Under the pieces are notes generated by a model. It saw only the letters and a list, made by a program, of their open reading frames with translations, searched no databases and had not been told where the DNA came from. Position numbers and translations under genes: made by a program. From positions 1-49,469 of the forward strand of contig JAIEQM010000092.1 in NCBI GenBank assembly GCA_019747705.1: a stretch of DNA of 49,469 nucleotides, read 5' to 3'. Positions 18,966 to 28,752 of the stretch are shown one piece after another. Source of the DNA: Chitinophagaceae bacterium. GTDB lineage: Bacteria; Bacteroidota; Bacteroidia; Chitinophagales; Chitinophagaceae. Each line of letters begins with the position of its first letter. The first letter of the stretch is position 1.

Positions 18966-19352
18966 TTATCTTCTTCCCCACACCGCCACTCTTGCCCTTC
19001 CTCTTGCACGGCCAATAGTAGAATATTTGAATTCAATTTTATCGAGCTTGCGTAAACCGCCGGGTAAATCAATAATGCGGCTTTCCTGGCCCGCACGGAA
19101 ATTGTTTTTTAGCTCCACATTAAATTTCTCCCCGTTATCAAAATACACATCCATATCAGCAATGTGTAAAGGACCATCCGTTACTTTGATTTTGATTTGA
19201 CGGAACTCATCTCTTACTCCCACATGTAATACATCCCTGTCAGGACCAAAAGCAGCCCATTTGTCACCAATATATTTCCAGTTTTGTACAGTGGTAAATG
19301 CTGATGCAGCAATGAATAAAATAAACGATGCAAAAAGAATTCTCTTTTTCAT
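18966..19352 (-). CDS. secreted DUF2541-like protein
   Basis: A 128-aa protein with a signal peptide (MKKRILFASFILFIAASAF) and a small beta-rich domain: WKYIGDKWAAFGPDRDVLHVG, then IADMDVYFDNGEKFNVELKN, then SRIIDLPGGLRKLDKIEFKYST, ending RARVAVWGRR. This pattern fits the DUF2541-type group of small exported proteins of unknown function. It stands alone, probably periplasmic. Confidence 0.6.
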   Translation of the reverse strand: MKKRILFASFILFIAASAFTTVQNWKYIGDKWAAFGPDRDVLHVGVRDEFRQIKIKVTDGPLHIADMDVYFDNGEKFNVELKNNFRAGQESRIIDLPGGLRKLDKIEFKYSTIGRARGRARVAVWGRR

Positions 19353-19428
19353 ATTGTTGATTTTAAGTTGAAGATTAAAGAATAGACGTATAAAATAAAA
19401 GAACGTTTAATGCAAGTGTAGCTTTTAG

Positions 19429-21924
19429 TCAGATGGCATCTTTCTGAACCTTAATCCAGTGCAAATGATTGGCCACCGCTTTCATTTCAGCAAAGGTGAT
19501 ATCGCCTCCCAGCCTGTTTCGCAACTCGCCAAATCTTTCTTCTTCTGTTCCATCACGAAACGCCTGTTTAATGCGTTCCATTTTTTCGGTTGATACAAGT
19601 GTGCTTACTTCTATTTCACCAGTGCGAACCATATCAGCCAAATGTCCTTCAATGGTGCTCACTGCAAGACTTCTTGCTTCTGCAATTTCTTTTACTGTTT
19701 TGCCTTCTTTATACAAATTATAAGTTACCAGTTTGGTGGGTGTGGTTTCTTTGGGTGTTGTGCTTTTTTCTTTTCGCTGCCGTTTGGGGTTTGCATACTT
19801 GGCTTCAATATTTGATTCCAATCCATACTGGTTGCAATAACTTTCCACTATATCCAGAATTTCATTGCCAAATCGTTCCACCTTTGCTTTACCAAAACCA
19901 CTGAGTAATAATAGATGCTGTTTGGTTAATGGCAGGTATAAACAAATTTCTTTCAAAGTATCCGAGTTAGCTACTAAATACACAGGCATATTTTCTTCAT
20001 TACAAACTTTATCACGCCAGTTGCGCAACGAAAAATACAATTCAGGATTGGGAATATCACCTGCTACGGCGGTTTGTTTTTTGCCCGCCGCATAACTTGT
20101 AATTTGAGTGCGGGGAACAGCAAGATTAAGTTTATGTCTTAAAAACCCTGCCACTTCAAAAGGCTGTAACGCATACTGCAAATAATAAGCTGTTACTATA
20201 AATGCATGCATCAACTCCTGGATGGGTTCATCCAGGAGAGCTGCTACTTCTTTATGCTCTGTTACGAGTTCGTGATTTTGTAAATCATTTTTGAGATTAT
20301 TCACAACAGGAATAAAATAACCCGCTGCATCCTGAATGCGTTTTTGCAAAGCAGGATTCTGTTCAATCACTGCATCATCATTCATCAACTCATGCACACG
20401 TATTGCAAATTTATCTGCTACTGCTTTTTGATGATTGTATTGTTGTGTAAATGAAGGAAGCCACTCTCTTGCCGTTTCGCTCAGCTTTTCAGCATTCAAT
20501 TGCACCTGTTTGGTTAAAGCTGCAAGCGGACGCTGCATTTCACCCAAAGAAAAAATTTCTTCAATCAACTGTAAGGTAAACACATGACGTGCTCCTGCAA
20601 ACCTTTCAGCCAGCGAACCCTTTGGCGCCAATGAACTTTGTGCATTCACCACATGTGTGTTGGTATAAATAGCTGTTGGTGGAATGGGTGTGAGCAATAC
20701 AATTCCATCCAGACTTGTACAACGGCTCAATGCCACATACACCTGCCCGCTGCTAAAAGATGCTGCTGCATCAACCATTACTTTATCAAAGGTTAATCCC
20801 TGGCTTTTATGAATGGTGATGGCCCATGCCAGCCGCAATGGGTATTGTGAAAATGTGCCCAGCAATTCCTGCTGCAGTTTTTCATCAGAACGGTTTAAGG
20901 TGTAGCGGGTGTTTTCCCACACTTCATGTTTTACTTCAATTTCAACACCATCACTTTCAACAATAATTTTATCTTTCTCCAGTTTGGTAACGGTGCCAAT
21001 TTTTCCGTTGAAATATTTTTTTTCATCCACATCATTTTTCAGAAACATTACCTGCGCTCCTTCTTTCAGCGCCAATTCTTTTTCGGCAGGAAATAGATGT
21101 TCAGGAAAATCGCCTTCCACTTTTGCTGAATAGGTATAAGCCGGTGCAAGCAACGATTGAAGTTTGGATTGATTGATTTGGTCGGCCTGGTTGTTGTGCG
21201 ATGTTAAGGTGATGTACTTCTCATCTTCAGCAGCACGGAAATTTTGAATGTATCGTTTGTTGAGCTGTTCAAAATCTTCCCGCTCCATCTGGTTATTGCG
21301 CACTTTGTTGAGCAGTTGCACAAAACTTTCTTCTTTTTGGCGGTAAATTTTTGTGAGTTCAATTAACAGCGGCTGTTGTTCTTTAATGGCCAGACTGTCA
21401 AAGAAAAATGTGGAGTTGTAATAATCTTTTAAAATATTCCATTCCTCATTTTTGGCAACAGGAGGCAGTTGATACAAATCGCCAATGCATAATAACTGCA
21501 CGCCGCCAAAAGGAACATGATGATTACGGCGCACACTTTTTAAAATGGCATCAATGGCATCCATTACATCAGCCCGCACCATACTTACTTCATCTATTAC
21601 CAGCAATTCCATTTTGCGCAAGAGGTTGATGCGTTGTTTTTGATAACGGATATTTTTGAGCAGTTCAAAGCGGTTGGTTTCTGTAGGTATAAACGGGTGA
21701 AAGGGCAGTTGAAATAAACTGTGCAGTGTTACTCCGCCTGCATTGATGGCTGCAACGCCAGTTGGTGCGGCCACTATACTATTTTTGGCACAATGCTGTT
21801 TCAGATATTTGAGAAACGTTGTTTTGCCCGTTCCTGCTTTGCCCGTGAGGAAAATGCTTTCCTGCGTTTCGGTTACAAATCGAAAAGCAAGGTCAAACAA
21901 TTCGTTGCGTTCAACAGTTTGCAT
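19429..21924 (-). CDS. PIF1-like SF1 helicase with HRDC and C-terminal HTH domains
   Basis: From ATG 21924 the protein is 831 aa. Walker A GKAGTGKTT lies at about 28-36 and the Walker B region reads LLVIDEVSMVRADVMDAID, both typical of PIF1/RecD-like DNA helicases. LAWAITIHKSQGLTFDKVMVD and YVALSRCTSLDGIVLL are motifs V and VI. An HRDC-like domain (RNWRDKVC ... LLLLSGFGKAKVERFG) and a helix-turn-helix of the HTH_40 kind (YNLYKEGKTVKEIAEARSLAVSTIEGHL) follow. This fusion is frequent in Bacteroidota. It probably unwinds DNA in repair or replication. The TTG at 21960 is a less likely start. Confidence 0.85.
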   Translation of the reverse strand: MQTVERNELFDLAFRFVTETQESIFLTGKAGTGKTTFLKYLKQHCAKNSIVAAPTGVAAINAGGVTLHSLFQLPFHPFIPTETNRFELLKNIRYQKQRINLLRKMELLVIDEVSMVRADVMDAIDAILKSVRRNHHVPFGGVQLLCIGDLYQLPPVAKNEEWNILKDYYNSTFFFDSLAIKEQQPLLIELTKIYRQKEESFVQLLNKVRNNQMEREDFEQLNKRYIQNFRAAEDEKYITLTSHNNQADQINQSKLQSLLAPAYTYSAKVEGDFPEHLFPAEKELALKEGAQVMFLKNDVDEKKYFNGKIGTVTKLEKDKIIVESDGVEIEVKHEVWENTRYTLNRSDEKLQQELLGTFSQYPLRLAWAITIHKSQGLTFDKVMVDAAASFSSGQVYVALSRCTSLDGIVLLTPIPPTAIYTNTHVVNAQSSLAPKGSLAERFAGARHVFTLQLIEEIFSLGEMQRPLAALTKQVQLNAEKLSETAREWLPSFTQQYNHQKAVADKFAIRVHELMNDDAVIEQNPALQKRIQDAAGYFIPVVNNLKNDLQNHELVTEHKEVAALLDEPIQELMHAFIVTAYYLQYALQPFEVAGFLRHKLNLAVPRTQITSYAAGKKQTAVAGDIPNPELYFSLRNWRDKVCNEENMPVYLVANSDTLKEICLYLPLTKQHLLLLSGFGKAKVERFGNEILDIVESYCNQYGLESNIEAKYANPKRQRKEKSTTPKETTPTKLVTYNLYKEGKTVKEIAEARSLAVSTIEGHLADMVRTGEIEVSTLVSTEKMERIKQAFRDGTEEERFGELRNRLGGDITFAEMKAVANHLHWIKVQKDAI

Positions 21925-21998
21925 GGTGTTGTATTGATGAGGTAAAACTTTCCCTTGCAAAGATGCAGAGGAAAGTTGGATGGATGATGGGTTTGTTT

Positions 21999-22376
21999 TT
22001 AATAGATGAGCCGTTTGTATTCCAGCGATGTTTTACCGAAGTTTACGATGAGGCCAAGTTTAACGCCAGATGCTTTTAAATAGTTGAGCGTTTGTGCCAG
22101 GTGCTCATCCGTAATTCCGTCTTTGCTGCTTTTAACTTCAATAATGATGTTTTGGTTGATGGTAAAGTCAGAAAAGAAACTATGTTTGAGCAGTTGGCCT
22201 TTGTAGTTTATTTGCTGTTCATCTTCCCGCAGGCAGTTGATTTCTTTTTCAAGGAATTCAAGTTCCATGGCATCTTTATACACCACTTCAGCAAAACCAT
22301 AACCGGGGGTGTTGTACACTTCCATGCAAATGCCAACAATTTGATACACCTCTGATTTGTAAATTACTTTTTCCAT
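21999..22376 (-). CDS. GxxExxY protein
   Basis: From ATG 22376 the protein is 125 aa. The family signature is present as GYGFAEVVYKDAMELE (G-x-x-E-x-x-Y form). The IIIEVKSSK segment resembles the core strand of PD-(D/E)XK nucleases, and the tail NFGKTSLEYKRLIY is typical. The function of the family is not established; a nuclease fold is inferred. An upstream ATG at 22424 lies within a repeat and is not preferred. Confidence 0.8.
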   Translation of the reverse strand: MEKVIYKSEVYQIVGICMEVYNTPGYGFAEVVYKDAMELEFLEKEINCLREDEQQINYKGQLLKHSFFSDFTINQNIIIEVKSSKDGITDEHLAQTLNYLKASGVKLGLIVNFGKTSLEYKRLIY

Positions 22377-22396
22377 AAAACTGATTTTTTGATGAG

Positions 22397-22565
22397 CAAT
22401 GCCACGAATTGCACGAATGGGCACGAAAAAATGGTTTCAAATAAATTCATTCGTGAAGATTCGTGCAATGCGTGTCCAACCTTGTTTACTAATACTTCTC
22501 TTGCAACAGCATTTTTCAGGCGCACACGGATGGGTCTCTGTGAAAACCTGTGCAATCTGTGGCAA
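22397..22565. repeat. palindromic intergenic repeat cluster
   Basis: Contains GCCACGAATTGCACGAAT and, inverted, ATTCGTGAAGATTCGTGCAA, then TGTGCAATCTGTGGC. These ATTCGTG / TCTGTGGC patterns resemble repeats scattered between genes in many environmental bacteria. ORFs that cross it (22364-22555 and 22399-22626) are shadows. Confidence 0.5.
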
Positions 22566-22576
22566 TAAAAAGTTGT

Positions 22577-22915
22577 TTACTCTTTTTCACCCAGCAGCAA
22601 TATTTCACTGGCCTGCACTTCGGTAATGTATTTTTTTACGCCATCTTTATCTGTGTAGTTGCGGTTGATGAGTTTACCTTCCAGCGCCACTTCTTTGCCC
22701 TTGGCTAAATATTTTTCAGCAATCTCAGCCACCTTGCCCCATGCCACCACACGGTGCCATTGTGTATCCGTAATTTTTTCGCCTTTTGCGTTGCGGTAGC
22801 TTTCATTCGTGGCGATGCTGAAGGAAGCAATCTTTTTACCGCCATCAAAGGTTTTTACTTCAGGGTTTGTACCGAGGTTACCAATTAATTGAACTTTGTT
22901 TTTGAGTGCGTACAT
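22577..22915 (-). CDS. ssb: single-stranded DNA-binding protein, short form
   Basis: A 112-aa OB-fold protein: NKVQLIGNLGTNPEVKTF, ASFSIATNESYRN, TQWHRVVAWGKVAEIAEKYLAKGKEVALEGKL, ending EILLLGEKE. The OB domain is complete, but the flexible tail and acidic tip (normally DDxPF) that recruits repair proteins is missing. Bacteroidota often carry a short SSB besides a full-length one, so this may be the second copy. It is divergent from the zinc-finger protein gene. Confidence 0.9.
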   Translation of the reverse strand: MYALKNKVQLIGNLGTNPEVKTFDGGKKIASFSIATNESYRNAKGEKITDTQWHRVVAWGKVAEIAEKYLAKGKEVALEGKLINRNYTDKDGVKKYITEVQASEILLLGEKE

Positions 22916-23128
22916 GACTTTAAATTTTAATTGTTATTAATTTTTGTTATCTCAGCCAACCGAACCAGACGTCATGGCCGATTGACAACACAAAGATGAT
23001 AGTGCAGGGAAGCCCCAGTCGGAGTTTATCCCTTTAGCTTCGGCTCTAAATGGATTTATCCGTTTTTAAACGGTTATACTTAAATATTTTTTCACTACCT
23101 TACCCTTTCCAAACAACTAATTGCCAAG

Positions 23129-23506
23129 ATGTTACACACAACACCCCCCGTCAAAAACTGTATGGCTTGCGGCAAAGCCATTAAAGGCCGCTCAGATAAA
23201 AAATTTTGTGATGATTATTGCCGTAATAATTATAACAACCAATTAAAGCTGGCCGACAGCGGTGTTGTAAGACATATAAATAATACACTGGCAAAGAACA
23301 GACGAATCCTGCAATCCATTTTGCCGGAAGATAAAGACACAGCCAAATGCACCCGTGACCAGCTATTATTAAAAGGATTTTCTTTTACTTACATCACCCA
23401 CATCTACACCACCCAAGCAGGCAAACAATATTTCTACTGTTATGATTATGGTTATCTGCCTTTGGAAGGCGATTGGTTTTTGATTGTAAAACGAAAAGAA
23501 GAATAA
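23129..23506 (+). CDS. small zinc-finger-like hypothetical protein
   Basis: A 125-aa protein. The N-terminus has C-x-x-C (CMACGKAIKG) and, 12 residues on, CDDYC, a likely zinc knuckle with Cys at about 11, 14, 27 and 31. The rest has an alternating beta pattern with many Tyr residues (FTYITHIYTTQAGKQYFYCYDYGYLPL). It overlaps the next gene by 1 nt (TAATG), so the two are translationally coupled. Function unknown. Confidence 0.65.
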   Translation: MLHTTPPVKNCMACGKAIKGRSDKKFCDDYCRNNYNNQLKLADSGVVRHINNTLAKNRRILQSILPEDKDTAKCTRDQLLLKGFSFTYITHIYTTQAGKQYFYCYDYGYLPLEGDWFLIVKRKEE

Positions 23507-23733
23507 TGGAAGACCAGCCGCAACTCAACCCTCAGCTGTTGTTACAATTGGTGCAAATGAAAATGCCCTTTGGCAAATACAAAGAAACTTTGCTTTGCGA
23601 TTTACCGATGCATTACTTAGAATGGTTTCACCGAAAAGGGTTCCCGAAAGGAAAGCTGGGTGTTTTACTTGCAACCATTTATGAAATAAAATTAAACGGG
23701 CTTAATGATTTACTTACTCCTTTAAAAAAATAA
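23506..23733 (+). CDS. DUF3820 family protein
   Basis: A 75-aa protein from ATG 23506, which overlaps the stop of the upstream gene. The conserved core KMPFGKYKETLLCDLPMHYLEWF is the DUF3820 signature, and GFPKGKLGVLL follows it. The start at 23473 in the same frame lies inside the upstream gene and is less likely. The family has no established biochemical role. Confidence 0.75.
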   Translation: MEDQPQLNPQLLLQLVQMKMPFGKYKETLLCDLPMHYLEWFHRKGFPKGKLGVLLATIYEIKLNGLNDLLTPLKK

Positions 23734-23763
23734 AAAACCCCAACATTGCTGCTGAGGTTTTTA
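23725..23763 (-). terminator. terminator of tRNA-Phe
   Basis: Read on the minus strand: CCTCAGCA, GCAA tetraloop, TGTTGGGG, flanked by A5 before and T6-A-T7 after. It lies directly after the tRNA. On the plus strand it may also end the DUF3820 transcript. The tRNA-Asn terminators in this window use the same GCAA loop. Confidence 0.7.
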
Positions 23764-23769
23764 AAGCTG

Positions 23770-23842
23770 TGGTGTGGGCCGGGATCGAACCGGCGACACA
23801 AGGATTTTCAGTCCTTTGCTCTACCGACTGAGCTACCGCACC
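23770..23842 (-). tRNA. tRNA-Phe (GAA)
   Basis: Cloverleaf read on the minus strand: GGTGCGG acceptor, D arm GCTC...GAGC, anticodon stem AAGGA/TCCTT with loop CTGAAAA (anticodon GAA), T arm GCCGG TTCGATC CCGGC, acceptor 3' strand CCACACC plus A73. One acceptor pair (C5-A68) is mismatched. CCA is not encoded. Confidence 0.93.
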
Positions 23843-23998
23843 ATTCCTGAAACACATTAGTTGGTAAGTGGAAGCCTATCCTCCTTTTGTTCTTCGGGGC
23901 TGCAAATATAGAGTTTTGAGCTTTATTGCTGAAATCTGCGGCCAACTTTATTTCTGCCCTTTGGTTCCTGCTTCTTGTCTTTTGGAGCTTTGCCTTTT

Positions 23999-26311
23999 TT
24001 ACATTCCATATTCGCTCAAAAACTTAATACGCATAATTTTCAATTGCTCCCAGGTATAACCACCATCCTCCAGTTCCTGCTGGGCAATTTTTAAATCGCT
24101 GGTGCTGCAGCTTTTAAAATAATCTATAATTTCTTTCTGCTCATATTCATCCAGCCACTCGTCAATAGCATAATCCAGTCTTAATTTGGTACCACTGGCC
24201 GCAATGGTTTCCATTTCTTCCAGCATTTCATCCATACGCCATCCTTTGTTTTTGGCAATGGTTTCCAGCGGCATCCGCTTGTCAACATTTTGTATGAGGA
24301 ATACTTTATTGCCACTCTTATTCACTACGCTTTTCATCACAAATTCTTCGGGCTTTTCAATCTCATTTTCTTCCACATATTGACCAATCAGTTCAATAAA
24401 CGGTTTGCCATAACGGATGGCTTTACCCTTACTCACTCCCTGGCATTTTTCCAGTTCCTCCATGGTGGTGGGATAAAGTGTAGCCATATCCTGCAACGAA
24501 TTTTCAAGGAAAATGACAAACGGGGGCAGGGCTTTTTTCTTGGCTTCTTTCTGGCGGAGTTCTTTCAGCATTTCAAACAACTTATCATCAGTAGCGGCGC
24601 CTGCACCACCGCTATCGGCTGCATCGTCATCCTCCTCTTCATTGGCCTCTTCATACAAATTGTTGAGTACAATTTGGAATGATTTTGGTTTTTTCAAAAA
24701 CGCTTCACCTTCTTTGGTGAGTTTTAGCACACCATATTCTTCAATATCTTTTTTTAGTAATCCGCCAAGCAATAACTGCCGTATGAGTGAATTCCAGAAA
24801 TGATCAGGATGACCTTTACCGCTTCCATACTCCGGTAACTGATCATGACGGTACATCTGTATTTGAGGCGTTAGCCTGCCGATGATTACCGGCAACACAT
24901 AATCTGCAGCAAAACGTTCATCCAGCGCCTTCACTACTTTTAATACTGCAGTGGCTTCCTCTTTGGCTTCAATTTTTTCTTTTGGATGCAGGCAGTTATC
25001 ACAGTTGCCGCAATTTTCTTTTTCATACACCTCGCCAAAATAATGAAGCAAAATGGTGCGGCGGCAAACAGAACTTTCAGCAAAAGCTACTGTTTCCTGT
25101 ATAAGTTGTGCACCCACTTCACGCTCACTCAGCGGTTTATCCCGCATCAGATGTTCCAGCTTACTCGCATCCTTGTGAGAATAGTAAAGGATACATTTAC
25201 CTTCCATTCCATCCCGGCCGGCACGGCCAGTTTCCTGGTAATAATTTTCGATGCTTTTGGGAATGTTGAAATGAATTACAAAACGGATATCCGGTTTATC
25301 AATCCCCATTCCAAAAGCGATGGTGGCTACAATTACCTGTACATCTTCATTCAAAAATAAATCCTGGCGTTCTGCACGCAGTTTGGAATCCAGCCCTGCA
25401 TGATAGGCCACTGCTTTAATACCATTGGCCATCAGTATGTCTGCAAGTTCTTCTGTTGTTTTGCGGTTAAGGGTGTAGATGATACCGCTCTTGCCTTTAT
25501 TCTGCGAAATAAATTTGACAATATTTTTTATGGTTTGTTCTTTTTTAACCTTGGGCTGAATTTCATAATACAGGTTGCCACGGTTAAAAGAGGAAATATA
25601 TATTTCAGGATTGCGGAGCCCCAGGTTTTTTACAATATCGCTCTGCACTTTGGGGGTGGCTGTTGCCGTTAATGCAATTACAGGAATAGAGGGGTTGATC
25701 TGATCCATCATCTCCCGTAACCTTCTGTACTCGGGCCGGAAGTCATGGCCCCACTCACTGATACAGTGGGCTTCATCTACCGCAAAAAAGGAAATGGTGA
25801 GATCAGAAAAGAATTCAATGTTCTCTTCCTTGGTTAATGTTTCCGGGGCCACATAGAGCATCTTGGTGCGGCCACTCTTTAAATCATCATGTACTTCTTT
25901 AATTTCTTTTTTATTGAGTGTGGAATTGAGAAAATGCGCCACATCATCTTTGCTGCTGTAGCTGCGTACCAGGTCCACCTGGTTTTTCATCAATGCTATA
26001 AGCGGACTCACAATAATAGCCACTCCTTCGGCCATCATAGCCGGTAACTGATAACATAAACTTTTGCCGCCGCCGGTGGGCATTATCACAAATGTATCCC
26101 TGCCACTCTGCAGGTTTAAGATGGCCTGCTCCTGTGTGCCTTTAAATGCATCAAATCCAAAATACTCATGCAGGGCCTCATACAATGCTGTGGTATCTGC
26201 TGTGGGTTTTGCTTTGCCGTTTGATTTGGCGGGAGCTTTTTTTAATTCGGGTTTAACCGATACTGGTTTTTTTGCTTCCTTAACAGGAGCTTTTTTCTTA
26301 ACTGTACTCAT
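23999..26311 (-). CDS. recQ: ATP-dependent DNA helicase RecQ
   Basis: From ATG 26311 the protein is 770 aa. A Lys/Ala/Pro-rich N-terminal tail (about 1-35) precedes the helicase core: Walker [13 protein letters not shown] box in [18 protein letters not shown], motif [12 protein letters not shown]. The zinc-binding Cys set of the RecQ C-terminal domain is present ([11 protein letters not shown] ... CGNCDNC), then a winged helix, an acidic linker ([12 protein letters not shown]) and an HRDC-like domain ([16 protein letters not shown]). It unwinds DNA 3' to 5' in recombination and repair. It is slightly longer than E. coli RecQ because of the tails. Confidence 0.93.
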   Translation of the reverse strand: MSTVKKKAPVKEAKKPVSVKPELKKAPAKSNGKAKPTADTTALYEALHEYFGFDAFKGTQEQAILNLQSGRDTFVIMPTGGGKSLCYQLPAMMAEGVAIIVSPLIALMKNQVDLVRSYSSKDDVAHFLNSTLNKKEIKEVHDDLKSGRTKMLYVAPETLTKEENIEFFSDLTISFFAVDEAHCISEWGHDFRPEYRRLREMMDQINPSIPVIALTATATPKVQSDIVKNLGLRNPEIYISSFNRGNLYYEIQPKVKKEQTIKNIVKFISQNKGKSGIIYTLNRKTTEELADILMANGIKAVAYHAGLDSKLRAERQDLFLNEDVQVIVATIAFGMGIDKPDIRFVIHFNIPKSIENYYQETGRAGRDGMEGKCILYYSHKDASKLEHLMRDKPLSEREVGAQLIQETVAFAESSVCRRTILLHYFGEVYEKENCGNCDNCLHPKEKIEAKEEATAVLKVVKALDERFAADYVLPVIIGRLTPQIQMYRHDQLPEYGSGKGHPDHFWNSLIRQLLLGGLLKKDIEEYGVLKLTKEGEAFLKKPKSFQIVLNNLYEEANEEEDDDAADSGGAGAATDDKLFEMLKELRQKEAKKKALPPFVIFLENSLQDMATLYPTTMEELEKCQGVSKGKAIRYGKPFIELIGQYVEENEIEKPEEFVMKSVVNKSGNKVFLIQNVDKRMPLETIAKNKGWRMDEMLEEMETIAASGTKLRLDYAIDEWLDEYEQKEIIDYFKSCSTSDLKIAQQELEDGGYTWEQLKIMRIKFLSEYGM

Positions 26312-26574
26312 CACTGAAGTTCCTTCACTCTTTGGGTTAAAAATCACATTTTATCCGGCAGGCAGTCTTGGTTGTATAAAGCAGCGTATGCTTTTTTTTA
26401 AGGCCAACGAAGGTAATGAAAACCGTTCATTTTCAGCCCTGAATCAGCCAAAAAACTGCTTTCGGCAATCGAAGAATAAGTTAAATCATTTTTTTCTGAA
26501 AATGGAATGAAGATGTTCACAAACGGGGGCGCCGTTGCTCAACTCACTTTATTTCATTCACTTATGCCTTAAAC

Positions 26575-26605
26575 TTTTTCTTTTATGTTTTAATAAGTAG
26601 GTTTG
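26575..26605 (+). promoter_or_regulatory. putative promoter for the KdsD-type gene
   Basis: TAGGTTTG (26598-26605) matches the -7 consensus exactly; TTTT at 26575-26578 stands 19 nt upstream in place of TTTG. The predicted transcription start falls within 1-3 nt of the ATG at 26613, suggesting a leaderless or nearly leaderless mRNA. Confidence 0.4.
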
Positions 26606-26612
26606 CGGCCTC

Positions 26613-27578
26613 ATGAGTTCCATTAATCCGCAACAGATTGCATTACGAACCATTGCGCTGGAAGCAGAAGCTATTCAAAATTTATCGGCCCTGTTAACCG
26701 GCGATTTTAATAAAGCAGTGGATGTAATTATGAATGCCAAAGGCCGGCTCATTGTAAGCGGTATTGGTAAAAGCGCCATCATTGCCCAAAAAATTGTGGC
26801 CACACTCAACTCTACAGGCACGCCGGCAGTGTACCTGCATGCGGCAGAAGCTATTCATGGCGATTTGGGAATGATATTGAACTACGATGCGGTGATGATC
26901 ATCAGTAAAAGCGGTGAAAGCCCCGAAATTAAAGTGCTGGTGCAACTGGTAAAAAACTTTGGTAACCCCGTTATTGGAATGGTGGGCAATGTTGATTCTT
27001 ATCTTGCCCGGCAAAGTGATTATGTGCTGAACACCACTGTGAGTGCAGAAGCCTGTCCTAACAATTTAGCGCCCACCAGCAGTACTACTGCACAAATGGT
27101 AATGGGCGATGCACTGGCTGTGGCGCTGATGGAAAAAAGAGGGTTCAGCAGCAGCGATTTTGCCAAGTTTCATCCGGGAGGCGCACTGGGCAAAAAACTG
27201 TATTTACGTGTTGCTGATTTATTTGTAAATAATGAACAGCCAAGAGTAACTCTGAGCGCTTCATTAAAAGATGTGATTGTTGAAATATCGGAAAAGAGGC
27301 TGGGTGTAACAGCAGTGGTAAATGAAGAGAATGAACTGATGGGTATTATTACCGATGGCGATTTGCGGAGAATGCTGGAAAAAACAACAAGTATTGATGC
27401 AGTAACTGCATCTGCAATAATGACCACCAGTCCCAAAACCATTCATGGCGATGCACTGGCAATAGATGCCATGGAGCTTATGCGGAATAATAACATCAGC
27501 CAGTTAATAGTGGTGAATGGGAAACAATACATGGGCGTAATCCATTTGCATGATTTAATAAAAGAGGGATTGATTTGA
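26613..27578 (+). CDS. kdsD: KpsF/GutQ-type sugar-phosphate isomerase (arabinose-5-phosphate isomerase)
   Basis: A 321-aa protein of standard length. An N-terminal SIS domain (GRLIVSGIGKSAIIAQKIVATLNSTG; SGESPEI) is followed by two CBS domains (about 205-260 and 270-321; VNEENELMGIITDGDLRR, VVNGKQYMGVIHLHDLI). Members convert ribulose-5-phosphate to arabinose-5-phosphate, the first step to the LPS sugar Kdo. ATSSTTAQM-like residues (PTSSTTAQMVMGDALA) form the phosphate site. The next gene makes GDP-mannose, so both serve surface polysaccharide synthesis. Confidence 0.9.
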   Translation: MSSINPQQIALRTIALEAEAIQNLSALLTGDFNKAVDVIMNAKGRLIVSGIGKSAIIAQKIVATLNSTGTPAVYLHAAEAIHGDLGMILNYDAVMIISKSGESPEIKVLVQLVKNFGNPVIGMVGNVDSYLARQSDYVLNTTVSAEACPNNLAPTSSTTAQMVMGDALAVALMEKRGFSSSDFAKFHPGGALGKKLYLRVADLFVNNEQPRVTLSASLKDVIVEISEKRLGVTAVVNEENELMGIITDGDLRRMLEKTTSIDAVTASAIMTTSPKTIHGDALAIDAMELMRNNNISQLIVVNGKQYMGVIHLHDLIKEGLI

Positions 27579-27655
27579 GGTCAGCATCATTTAGAAATGA
27601 ATCGTATAAAAATATTTGTAAATAAAAAAATGTCTTCGGAATGAAGACGGGTCAT

Positions 27656-28738
27656 ATGAACAAAAATCATTACGTTGCAATAATGGCCGGCGGTATCGGC
27701 AGCCGTTTCTGGCCGATGAGCCGGACAGGTTTTCCCAAACAGTTTTTAGACATTCTGCATACCGGGCGCACACTTATACAAAGCACTTACGACCGGTATA
27801 AAGAATTTATTCCGGCTGAAAATATTTTTGTAGTTACTTCCAAAGAGTACTCTGAAATTGTAAAAAAACAATTGCCACAATTACCGGAGAGTAATATTTT
27901 AAGTGAACCGAGCCGCAAAAACACTGCCCCCTGCATTGCTTATGTATCGCACAAAATTCAACAACTGAATAAAGAGGCATTACTTATTTGTGCGCCTGCT
28001 GATCATTTGATACTGGATGCCCCTGCTTTCAGTAAAGTGTGCCTGGATGCATTTGGGTTTGTAAAAAGCATCAATGCACTGGCAACACTGGGCATCAAAC
28101 CCACTTATGCCAATACAGGTTACGGATACATTCAGCATGAAGCTATGCCTGTTGCGGATAACATTTATAAAGTAAAAACCTTTACTGAAAAACCGAATGC
28201 AGAACTGGCGAAAACTTTTTTAGCCAGTGGCGATTTTTTATGGAATGCCGGCATTTTTGTGTGGAAAGTAAAGAACATACTCAAAGCCTTTGAAAAATTT
28301 TTACCTGAAATGAATGAAGTGTTTGTGGCAGAACTGGAGAATTTCAATACTGGCAATGAGCAGGATGCGGTGGAACGCATTTACCCGCAGTGCACCAACA
28401 TTTCCATTGATTATGGTATTATGGAAAAGGCTGATAATGTATATGTGATTCCCTCTTCTTTTGGATGGAGTGATTTGGGTACATGGAACAGCGCCTATGA
28501 AAATATGGAGAAGGATTATTTTGGAAATGCTGTTGCCGGCAAAAATGTGATGGTGATCGATGCTACAAAAAATGTTGTACATGCCGATGATAAAAAATTA
28601 GTGCTGCTGCAGGGGCTGGATGATTTTATTATTGTTGATACCAAAGATGTATTACTCATCTGCAAAAAAGAGAAAGAGCAGGAAATTAAAGAATATGTGG
28701 CTGAAGTGAAAAGAAATAAAGGCGATAAGTTTTCCTGA
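27656..28738 (+). CDS. manC: mannose-1-phosphate guanylyltransferase
   Basis: From ATG 27656 the protein is 360 aa. The nucleotidyltransferase motif reads VAIMAGGIGSRFWPMSR (about 7-23), followed by PKQF with the conserved Lys. FTEKPNAELAKTFLASGDFLWNAGIFVWK and SIDYGIMEKADNVYVIPSSFGWSDLGTWNS are diagnostic of the enzyme that makes GDP-mannose from GTP and mannose-1-phosphate. It lacks the C-terminal isomerase domain of bifunctional ManC/AlgA. An ATG at 27641 in the same frame sits in a small hairpin (GTCTTC/GAAGAC) and is less likely. Confidence 0.92.
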   Translation: MNKNHYVAIMAGGIGSRFWPMSRTGFPKQFLDILHTGRTLIQSTYDRYKEFIPAENIFVVTSKEYSEIVKKQLPQLPESNILSEPSRKNTAPCIAYVSHKIQQLNKEALLICAPADHLILDAPAFSKVCLDAFGFVKSINALATLGIKPTYANTGYGYIQHEAMPVADNIYKVKTFTEKPNAELAKTFLASGDFLWNAGIFVWKVKNILKAFEKFLPEMNEVFVAELENFNTGNEQDAVERIYPQCTNISIDYGIMEKADNVYVIPSSFGWSDLGTWNSAYENMEKDYFGNAVAGKNVMVIDATKNVVHADDKKLVLLQGLDDFIIVDTKDVLLICKKEKEQEIKEYVAEVKRNKGDKFS

Positions 28739-28752
28739 GCTGATGCGGCGGA

